From the NCBI GenBank assembly GCA_900552545.1, contig USAL01000125.1, positions 1 to 5,181 of the forward strand: DNA of 5,181 bases, read 5' to 3'. This stretch comes from an uncultured Sutterella sp. (GTDB lineage Bacteria > Pseudomonadota > Gammaproteobacteria > Burkholderiales > Burkholderiaceae_F). Shown here in pieces: positions 1 to 4,937 of the stretch. Below the pieces are notes generated by a model that saw only the letters and a program-made list of their open reading frames with translations, was not told the DNA's origin and made no database searches. A program made the position numbers and the translations under genes. Numbering within the stretch: the stretch's first letter is position 1; every line of letters starts with the position of its first letter.

Positions 1-1240
1 TCAAGTTGATGTCGCCCTCGCGGCCGCCGTGATTGGTGCCGGCAAGCCCGATCTGACCGGTGAGAATCGGCAGCATCGCAATTGCGCGGGCGGTCTCCTC
101 GCCGTTGGCCTGGCGCTGCGGGCCGTAGCCCTGCGCAAAGAAGACGGGCTTGGTCGTTGCCATTTCACGCGCAAGCCGCTCGATGGTTTCGGCGGGCACG
201 CCCGTGATGCGCGAGGCGTATTCGGGGGTCTTGGCGGTCTTGTCTTCGCCAAAGCCCAAGATGTAGCTCTTGTAGTCGCTTCGGGCGGGGGCGCCGGCCG
301 GAAGCGTCTTTTCGTCGTAGCCCACGCAGTAGCGGTCAAGGAAGTCCTGATCGACCAGGTTTTCCTTGATCATCACGTAGGCGAGGCCTTCGACCAGCGC
401 GGCGTCGGTGCCGGGCCGAATCGGTACCCATTCATCCTCCTTGCCGAGGCAGCTGTCGCTGTAGATCGGATCGATGATGATCATGCGCGGCTTCATCTTT
501 GAGCCGCGGGCGCACTCAAGCTCCCAGGCCTGACCTCCGCCCGACTGGCGCGTCACCATCGGGTTGTTGCCGAAAGCGACGTAGAGCTTGGCGTTGCCCA
601 CTTCGGTCATCTGGGAGCCGCCGGCGCCGATGCCGAAGGTGTAGGGCAGGGCCGCGTTGATCTGGGCCGACGAGCAGGTGCCGTACTGATTGAGGTAGCC
701 GCCCAGCATGTTGAGCAGGCGCTGCGCGGTGCGCCGCGTGCTCACAAGCTGATAGGAGCCCGAACCGTACTGCAGGTACACGGCCTCGTTGCCGTATTTT
801 TCAATGACGCGCTTGAGGTTGCTCGCCACAAGGTCAAGCGCCTCGTCCCAGCTCACGCGCTCGAACTTGCCTTCGCCGCGCTTGCCCACGCGCTTCATCG
901 GGTACTTGAGCCGATCGGGCGAGTACAGGCGCTGGCGCATCGAGCGCCCGCGCAGGCAGGCGCGCACATGCGGGACTTCAAGCGGCATGGCGGCCGAGTC
1001 CTTGCCCGTGTTTTCGGGCTCGATGCGGATTACTTGACCGTTCTTGACGATCGCCTTGAGCGGGCAGCGGCTTCCGCAGTTGACGACGCACGACGTCCAG
1101 CGGACGGTCTGCATGTCGTCGATGGCCGCTGCGACGGCGCGTTGGATGGGGGTCATGGAAAAACTCGAAAAAACGCAGCCCGCGGCAAGCGTCTGCAGAA
1201 GATTTCGGCGTGTGAGGCCGTAGGAATGTGTCGGGGTCAT
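1..1240 (-). CDS. dmsA: DmsA-type dimethyl sulfoxide reductase catalytic subunit, N-terminal half (C-terminus beyond window)
   Basis: Catalytic molybdopterin subunit of an exported DMSO/N-oxide-type respiratory reductase. In the family it takes electrons from DmsB (four 4Fe-4S clusters) and the membrane quinol oxidase DmsC. The visible 413 codons start with a twin-arginine leader (TRRNLLQ at residues 10-16, cleavage probably after the Ala run at 35-39). A 4Fe-4S site follows, with Cys51, Cys55, Cys59 and Cys95 in CVVNCGSRC and VRACLRGRS. Stretches recalled from E. coli DmsA are nearly identical: MKRVGKRGEGKFE at 115-127, GYDEKTLPA, GPQRQANGE and TARAIAMLPILTGQ. The serine of TCSSAQ (Ser190) aligns with the Mo-ligand serine of the family. 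ATG 1240 is chosen because it gives a complete Tat leader and no upstream in-frame start exists, although no good Shine-Dalgarno is visible. E. coli DmsA has about 814 residues, so roughly half is missing; dmsB and dmsC, if present, lie left of the window. The exact substrate (DMSO, TMAO, methionine sulfoxide, other) cannot be told. Confidence 0.94.
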   Translation of the reverse strand, partial: MTPTHSYGLTRRNLLQTLAAGCVFSSFSMTPIQRAVAAAIDDMQTVRWTSCVVNCGSRCPLKAIVKNGQVIRIEPENTGKDSAAMPLEVPHVRACLRGRSMRQRLYSPDRLKYPMKRVGKRGEGKFERVSWDEALDLVASNLKRVIEKYGNEAVYLQYGSGSYQLVSTRRTAQRLLNMLGGYLNQYGTCSSAQINAALPYTFGIGAGGSQMTEVGNAKLYVAFGNNPMVTRQSGGGQAWELECARGSKMKPRMIIIDPIYSDSCLGKEDEWVPIRPGTDAALVEGLAYVMIKENLVDQDFLDRYCVGYDEKTLPAGAPARSDYKSYILGFGEDKTAKTPEYASRITGVPAETIERLAREMATTKPVFFAQGYGPQRQANGEETARAIAMLPILTGQIGLAGTNHGGREGDINL

Positions 1241-1457
1241 TCGGGTGTGTGTCGGATGGGGTAAAGGGAGCGCTTTTGTCGCAAGCGACTGTGCGTCCAA
1301 GAACGAACAATACCGACTATTGTCGTCTTAAAAAAGAGCCGCGGCAAAGAGAAATTCACTCGCAAAAAGCGAGTCAGAGCGTTCCGGGGGACTCAAGACT
1401 TCTTCTTGCGGGCGACCCTGGTGCGTGCAAGCCGCTAAAGAGGGTCTTGAGCGAGTC
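1241..1457. other. Intergenic region between lysR and dmsA with several short hairpins
   Basis: No gene is seen here. Besides the candidate promoter it holds GTCGC-AA-GCGAC (1278-1289) in the dmsA leader and ACTCGC-N5-GCGAGT (1358-1374). It also holds a wide inverted repeat with 8-bp arms, CTCAAGAC (1392-1399) and GTCTTGAG (1444-1451), directly after the lysR stop codon. On the minus strand a run of six T lies at 1335-1330, downstream of the self-complementary GCCGCGGC (1338-1345). None of these makes a convincing intrinsic terminator for lysR, so read-through from lysR into dmsA is possible. Confidence 0.4.
1307..1347 (-). promoter_or_regulatory. Candidate dmsA promoter overlapping an inverted repeat
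   Basis: On the minus strand TTGCCG (1347-1342) and GACAAT (1324-1319) are separated by 17 nt, each matching 4 of 6 positions of the sigma70 -35 and -10 consensus. The -10 overlaps the perfect inverted repeat ACAATA-N5-TATTGT (1307-1323), a position suited to an operator. The predicted transcript start would lie about 70 nt upstream of the dmsA ATG. I see no FNR-type TTGAT-N4-ATCAA box, although anaerobic control would be expected for this enzyme. The promoter is a weak call; the inverted repeat is seen directly. Confidence 0.35.
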
Positions 1458-2360
1458 TCATGACGGATCGGATGGATCGTCTGAAAGACGCGAGCGAAGA
1501 AAATCAATGAGTTTTGTGAGCCGCTGATCCGCACCAATGCGCGAGGCAAGAAGAGCGTAGATGCCGATCGTCTGCGCCTGCCAGTCGGGCAGAACGCGCC
1601 TGAGCTGGCCTGAGCGCAGTGCGTCTCTGACGGCGACGGCGGGAAGCAGCGCAAAGCCCGCCGAGCGCAGGGCGCTTTGCAGGACGAGATGGGCGTCGGG
1701 CAGGACAATCGGTCCGTGCGGCACAAGCGTTGCTCGATGAAGGCCGTTTCTGAGTATCCATTGATCGGGATGTTTCCCCGGAATCATCGCTTCGGAAGGG
1801 ATGTCGTCCGGGGTACTCGGCGTTCCCCAGCGCGAAAGCGCACCCGGCGCGGCGCATACGAAGCTTTCGGCAGCCCCGAGCCGCACGGCGACGACGCGTT
1901 CGGGCGCCGTGTCGGCTACGCAGCAGGCAAGATCGATGCGGTGCTCGATGAGTGACGAGGCCGTGAGGTCGTCAAGGTGCGTAACGAGCTCAAGATGAAG
2001 CTTGGGATGCAGTCGCTGAAAGTCTTCAAGCGCCTGCGCAACGAAAAAGGCTGAAAAAGCGGGGCTTGCGGCGACCTTGAGCGATCCCGTCAACTCTTAG
2101 GAGGCCGCCTTGAAGTGATCGTAGAGCGCGTCGCACCGGGCAAGGAGCTCCTCGGCTTCGAGCAGAAAATCGCTTCCTGCGGCCGAAAGCGTCACCACGC
2201 GCGTCGTGCGGCTTAAAAGCGTCACGCCAAGCCGCGATTCGAGCAGGCGAATCGTGCGCGTCACCGTCGCGCGGGAAATTCCGAGGCTTTCGGCAGCCCG
2301 CGTGAAGCTGCCCAGACGCGCAACGCGCTTGAAGACTTCAAGTTCGGTGAGTCGATCCAT
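1458..2360 (-). pseudogene. LysR-family transcriptional regulator interrupted by an in-frame TAA
   Basis: Read through one stop, this frame encodes a LysR-type regulator of about 300 codons, the normal family length. Residues 1-60 form the winged helix-turn-helix (MDRLTELEVFKRVARLGSFT then RAAESLGISRATVTRTIRLL). From about residue 90 the effector-binding domain follows, opening with GSLKVAASPAFS and ending near DFLRSRLSDD. Codon 88 is TAA (2099-2097), followed in the same frame by GAG, TTG and the rest of the domain, with no frameshift. As it stands the gene yields an 87-residue DNA-binding piece and, only if translation restarts at TTG 2093, a 211-residue effector domain. No ribosome binding site precedes that TTG. 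ATG 2360 is the start because it matches the usual LysR N-terminus, whereas the upstream TTG 2411 is not convincing. The gene is divergent from the exported hydrolase gene and upstream of dmsA, so it is the obvious candidate local regulator. A sequencing error or strain-specific mutation would restore it by one base (CAA or GAA to TAA). Confidence 0.87.
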
Positions 2361-2423
2361 TGTTGTGTGAGATAAAACAATCTGTTGATTTTCTGGATAT
2401 TGATCGAACAATGCGGCGATTGT
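2359..2423. promoter_or_regulatory. Divergent lysR/hydrolase control region with phased ATTG/CAAT half-sites
   Basis: Half-sites lie at ATTG 2359, CAAT 2378, ATTG 2399, CAAT 2409 and ATTG 2419 (first base given). The last three are exactly 10 bp apart, about one helical turn, giving ATTG-N6-CAAT (2399-2412) and ACAAT-N6-ATTGT (2408-2423). LysR regulators commonly bind such dyads in divergent promoters, often with a T-N11-A core; the spacing here differs slightly. A possible plus-strand promoter is TTGATT (2385-2390), 16 nt, AACAAT (2407-2412), whose -10 would be covered by the dyads. The half-sites are seen; their role is inferred. Confidence 0.45.
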
Positions 2424-2463
2424 AACCTCTCGACGTTTTCATCAAGAAGGAGCATCGCCCGCC

Positions 2464-3441
2464 ATGCAGCGTCGAACCTTTGTATCTCACCTCGTTTTTG
2501 CCGGCGCTGCGGCCGGCTTTACGGGCATTCCCAACGCCCTGGCGCAGGTCGCCGCCAAAGAGGCAGACGTCGCCAACTGGTCCTCGGACACGGTGCGGGA
2601 GGCCTTCGGCCGCTTTGCCGCCACGCACCGCATGCCCGAAGCGCTCAACCGTTGGCTCACCGATCCGGCGATTCAGTGCATCAAGCCCTACAAGGTCTTT
2701 GACAATGTCTGGAACGTGGGCCTCAAGTGGGTTTCCGCCTATCTCATCGACACCGGCGAGGGCTGGGTGCTCATCGACACCACGCACGAGCCGTTTGTCG
2801 CCCACCTCATTGAGAACATTGCCGCGGTCGGCGTTGCGCTCGATGACATTCGCTACGTGCTGATGACGCACGGGCACTTTGACCATGTCGGCGGCTGCTA
2901 CAAGCTCAAGCCTCTGCTGCGAAACGCCCGCTTTGCCATGAGCGAGCGCGGCTGGGCCGAGGCCTTCGCGGATGCAAAGGCTTCGCAGGGAACCCCGCGG
3001 GCCTGGAAAATGATCGACCGTCAGGATCTCGTGATCAAGGATGGCGAGGAACTCAGACTCGGAAACAATGTCTTCAGGAGTCTCGAGACGCCTGGGCACA
3101 CTTGGGGGACTGTCTCCTACCTCTACGATGTGCTGCGCGAGGGTAGTCGCCACCGTGCGGTGACGGTGGGAGGCCTCGGGCTTAATGCCATTTCCGGTCC
3201 CGAGCAGCTTGAAGCCTACATTGAAAGCATGCGCCGACTGGCGTTGCCAGAGTTTGGCGTTGAGGTTGACATGACCGCTCATCCGTTTTCAACGGGGCTT
3301 ACGGAGCTGATTCCTCAGATCGTTTCGCTCAAGCCCGGCGACAAGCACCCGCTCATCGACCGGCAGGCTTTTCTCAAGCAGCTTGAGGCACTGTCGGCAA
3401 ACGCCCGGGAAACGCTCGAAAGGACGTCCCGTCGCAGCTAA
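2464..3441 (+). CDS. Tat-exported metallo-beta-lactamase-fold hydrolase, subclass-B3-like
   Basis: A 325-residue zinc hydrolase of the metallo-beta-lactamase superfamily. The N-terminus MQRRTFVSHL followed by an Ala-rich hydrophobic stretch ending ALAQ (about residue 28) is a twin-arginine signal, so it should act in the periplasm. Zinc ligands are complete: His136, His138, Asp140 and His141 in THGHFDHVGG, His212 in TPGHTWG and His273 in AHPFS. These are the six positions expected of B3 enzymes. The C-terminal SLKPGDKHPLIDRQAF also resembles B3-like proteins. ATG 2464 follows AAGGAG (2447-2452) at 11 nt, slightly long. The gene stands alone, with a strong terminator after it, and is divergent from the broken lysR. 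Substrate is not evident: a beta-lactam is possible, but many B3-like exported proteins are lactonases or other hydrolases. Trp214 sits in TPGHTWG, where Pro is commoner. Fold and export are confident, activity is not. Confidence 0.95.
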   Translation: MQRRTFVSHLVFAGAAAGFTGIPNALAQVAAKEADVANWSSDTVREAFGRFAATHRMPEALNRWLTDPAIQCIKPYKVFDNVWNVGLKWVSAYLIDTGEGWVLIDTTHEPFVAHLIENIAAVGVALDDIRYVLMTHGHFDHVGGCYKLKPLLRNARFAMSERGWAEAFADAKASQGTPRAWKMIDRQDLVIKDGEELRLGNNVFRSLETPGHTWGTVSYLYDVLREGSRHRAVTVGGLGLNAISGPEQLEAYIESMRRLALPEFGVEVDMTAHPFSTGLTELIPQIVSLKPGDKHPLIDRQAFLKQLEALSANARETLERTSRRS

Positions 3442-3462
3442 CGCGTCCGCTGAAAATTTCTT

Positions 3463-3513
3463 TTCCCGTCTGTTTCAAGGCATCGACAGCTTTTGAACGG
3501 GCGGGAATTTTTT
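3463..3513 (+). terminator. Rho-independent terminator of the hydrolase gene
   Basis: About 20 nt after the stop codon a left arm (3463-3478, TTCCCGTCTGTTTCAA) pairs with 3493-3507 (TTGAACGGGCGGGAA). The stem has about 15 pairs with two G-T wobbles and one bulged base, and a 14-nt loop. It is followed at once by six T (3508-3513). Confidence 0.88.
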
Positions 3514-3552
3514 GTCTTCAAATGCGCCGTCGAAATCGAGCGGGGAAGGTGC

Positions 3553-3603
3553 GGGGATGGAAGAAAAGAAGAGAGAAGGAGGAAAGGAAGAGAAAGATGA
3601 AAA
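3553..3603. repeat. Polypurine-polypyrimidine tract
   Basis: The plus strand is pure A/G for 39 nt (3559-3597) and nearly so from 3553 to 3603. Short mirror repeats such as AAGGAGGAA and AAGAGAGAA lie within it. It sits between the hydrolase terminator and the tRNA terminator, with no gene. Such tracts can form triplexes, but no function can be read from sequence. Confidence 0.7.
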
Positions 3604-3631
3604 TCCGGCGCGAAAAAAATTCGAGCGCGGA

Positions 3632-3671
3632 TAAAAGGAAACCCCTTGCAACCTTTGTATTGCAAGGGGTT
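3632..3671 (-). terminator. Rho-independent terminator of the tRNA-Asp gene
   Basis: A perfect 12-bp inverted repeat, AACCCCTTGCAA (3640-3651) and TTGCAAGGGGTT (3660-3671), has an 8-nt loop and starts only 6 nt beyond the tRNA 3' end. On the minus strand the stem is followed by TCCTTTTAT, a broken T-run. Just beyond, 3602-3632 can form a second, bulged hairpin with a loop of T residues, possibly a backup terminator but much weaker evidence. Confidence 0.85.
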
Positions 3672-3677
3672 GTACGG

Positions 3678-3754
3678 TGGCGGAGTGGACGGGACTCGAA
3701 CCCGCGACCCTCGACGTGACAGGCCGATATTCTAACCAACTGAACTACCACTCC
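3678..3754 (-). tRNA. tRNA-Asp (anticodon GTC)
   Basis: A 77-nt gene including the encoded CCA (3680-3678). The acceptor stem pairs GGAGTGG (3754-3748) with CCACTCC (3688-3682), with discriminator G at 3681. The D arm is AGTTCAGTTGGTTAGA and the anticodon loop CTGTCAC carries GTC (3720-3718). The anticodon stem TCGGC/GTCGA contains one G-T pair. The T arm is GCGGG-TTCGAGT-CCCGT. The sequence is close to bacterial tRNA-Asp genes. It stands alone with its own promoter and terminator. Confidence 0.98.
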
Positions 3755-3795
3755 GTGACTCAAAAACCGTTTGGTTCTTTTCGTCTGAAACTCGC

Positions 3796-3823
3796 ATTCT
3801 ACAGGTTTTTTCAGGTTTTGCAA
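3796..3823 (-). promoter_or_regulatory. sigma70 promoter of the tRNA-Asp gene
   Basis: On the minus strand TTGCAA (3823-3818) and TAGAAT (3801-3796) are 16 nt apart. Transcription would start near 3789, leaving a leader of about 35 nt before the tRNA, which RNase P would remove. The position and the quality of the -10 fit a stable-RNA promoter. Confidence 0.72.
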
Positions 3824-4098
3824 GAGCGTTGCTGCTTTTGCGAACCTCACTGCATCAGCGAGAAAGCGCATTTTACAGAGAAAATCGTGCGTGTAAAGGG
3901 GTAAATGAAAAATTTTTCGATGGGTTTAAAAATTCCAAGAAAAATCAATGATGCGACTTTCTTGATGGTGCGTCCCGACAAGGATTCACGAAGCGAAATT
4001 TCAGGGTCGTCGACCCGACGATGCTTTTAAAGCTTCGAACCGGCCTCAGGAAGGTGCTCGTCAAGGTGATTGGCAAGGCGCTTGTCCGCCCCCGGATG
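3824..4098. other. Non-coding gap with short dyads, no convincing gene
   Basis: I see no supported gene. The left part is A+T-rich and holds the dyad TTTACA-N14-TGTAAA (3872-3897) and the palindrome GAAAAATTTTTC (3907-3918). The right part is G+C-richer and has a cluster of small palindromes: GGGTCG-T-CGACCC (4004-4016), CGTCG-N3-CGACG (4008-4020) and GCTTT-T-AAAGC (4023-4033). Short open frames exist on both strands here, but none has a ribosome binding site or recognisable product. Confidence 0.5.
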
Positions 4099-4129
4099 AA
4101 AAAGGGCGCCCCGAAAAACCGGAGCGCCC
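4099..4129 (-). terminator. Rho-independent terminator of the flavin reductase unit
   Basis: On the minus strand GGGCGCTCCG (4129-4120) pairs with CGGGGCGCCC (4113-4104), a 10-bp stem with one T-G wobble and a 6-nt loop. It is followed by five T (4103-4099). It lies about 95 nt after the flavin reductase stop codon. Confidence 0.88.
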
Positions 4130-4140
4130 GCGGCCTGCCG

Positions 4141-4160
4141 GAGGCTTCAAGGAAAGCCTC
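4141..4160 (-). repeat. Hairpin in the flavin reductase 3' region
   Basis: GAGGCTT (4141-4147) and AAGCCTC (4154-4160) form a perfect 7-bp stem with a 6-nt loop, just ahead of the intrinsic terminator. No T-run follows, so it is not itself a terminator. It could stabilise the 3' end. Confidence 0.5.
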
Positions 4161-4222
4161 GCAGCAGACATGGGAGCGTAGAAAACGCCGTGAAGATTGA
4201 AAAAAACTTGAAAAGGCGTCGA

Positions 4223-4810
4223 TCACGCGAGATGGTCGTAACCCGGCACGTCGACCACCTGGCCGATGCCGTAGAAGTGGCCGCCCGCCACGTAGTGCAC
4301 GGTGCTCAGCGACTTGTCGGCCTTCTCAAAGAGCCAGTGGCGGCCGGCGAAGACGCGGGGATCGGCCCAGGCGGCGACGGCTTCGCCGATGAAGAGGTCG
4401 TAGGCCTTGGCGATGTGCTCCTCGGGCAGGGTCTTGAAGACGCAGTAGCAGGCGCAGCCTTCGACGAAGGGCATGTCGTAGCCCGGCATCTTGAAGAACT
4501 TTGCGCCGCTCTTGGCCAACTTGTCGTCGATGTCGTTGCGGCTGACCGATCCCAGATAGAGCACGTCCCTGACGATCGACATCGTGGGAAGCGCAAGCGC
4601 AAACATGCCGCTTTTCTCTATGAGCGGACGCGTGTAGTGGTGCGAGTCGATGCAGGCCGTCACGCGGCTCGGAACGATGTTGAGCGGGCACACCCAGGTG
4701 GCGGGCATGATGTCCTCCTGGCCGTTATAGGCGGCCGAGACGAGCGAGGTGCCGCCGACATTGAAGAGCCGGTACACGTACTGAAGATCAACGGGAATGA
4801 GTTGAGGCAT
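4223..4810 (-). CDS. Flavin reductase-like protein (FMN-binding split barrel)
   Basis: A 195-residue cytoplasmic protein of the flavin reductase-like/DIM6-NTAB type. Family members bind FMN and reduce free flavin or act as small flavoprotein reductases. Recognisable segments are SLVSAAYNGQEDIMPATWV (residues 22-40), where the family has its N-terminal barrel strands. After that come PLNIVPSRV, HYTRPLIEKSGMFALALP (58-75, the usual T-x-x-L-I-x-x-S-G-x-F region) and the C-terminal HYVAGGHFYGIGQVVD (172-187). No signal peptide or membrane segment is seen. ATG 4810 is chosen over the upstream in-frame extension because AAGGAG (4824-4819) lies 8 nt before it. Length is typical. It follows a TetR-family gene on the same strand by 127 nt and is closed by a strong terminator, so a TetR-controlled unit is plausible. 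A local cysteine cluster, Cys119-x-Cys121-x-Cys123, is unusual to my eye. Physiological substrate unknown. Confidence 0.92.
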   Translation of the reverse strand: MPQLIPVDLQYVYRLFNVGGTSLVSAAYNGQEDIMPATWVCPLNIVPSRVTACIDSHHYTRPLIEKSGMFALALPTMSIVRDVLYLGSVSRNDIDDKLAKSGAKFFKMPGYDMPFVEGCACYCVFKTLPEEHIAKAYDLFIGEAVAAWADPRVFAGRHWLFEKADKSLSTVHYVAGGHFYGIGQVVDVPGYDHLA

Positions 4811-4853
4811 GGTGAGTGCTCCTTCAAGGGAAGTAGTAAGCGGTCGGTTGAGC

Positions 4854-4877
4854 TTGAAGCGCCTGCGGGCGCTTCGA
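4854..4877 (-). promoter_or_regulatory. Perfect hairpin upstream of the flavin reductase gene
   Basis: GAAGCGCC (4856-4863) and GGCGCTTC (4868-4875) form an 8-bp perfect stem with a 4-nt loop, extendable by a T-G and a T-A pair to 10. It lies about 45 nt upstream of the ATG, between the TetR stop and the flavin reductase. No T-run follows on the minus strand, so it is not a classical terminator. It might be a TetR operator, an RNA stability element or an inefficient terminator. No clear promoter is visible nearby. Confidence 0.45.
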
Positions 4878-4937
4878 GGAGCCGGCAGTCTTTGAAAAAA
4901 TGTGCTGATCGGGTTTTTGTGGTTTGCGAGAAAGCCT

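Noticed and set aside
29..502. Plus-strand open frame opposite dmsA
   Set aside because: Antisense to a stretch nearly identical to known DmsA proteins. No independent coding evidence.
1358..1374. ACTCGC-N5-GCGAGT hairpin as the lysR terminator
   Set aside because: Only 6 bp of stem and no T-run follows it on the minus strand; too weak to call.
2338..3282. Long minus-strand open frame (314 codons) opposite the hydrolase gene
   Set aside because: It is antisense to a gene with a complete set of family motifs, has no recognisable product and also overlaps the lysR start. It is a by-product of G+C-rich codon use.
3678..3754. tRNA-Asp gene as a mobile element attachment site
   Set aside because: I looked for a second copy of the tRNA 3' end within the window and for an integrase gene and saw neither.
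3518..3871. Minus-strand open frame spanning the tRNA gene
   Set aside because: It covers the whole tRNA-Asp gene and its terminator, so it cannot be a real protein gene.
4021..4200. Small plus-strand open frame of 59 codons with a very basic product
   Set aside because: No ribosome binding site before ATG 4021 or the internal GTG/ATG codons. The frame runs through the minus-strand terminator hairpin and overlaps nothing conserved that I recognise.
3945..4226. Minus-strand open frame of 93 codons after the flavin reductase
   Set aside because: It runs through the terminator and hairpin, overlaps the flavin reductase stop, and has no ribosome binding site or known motif.
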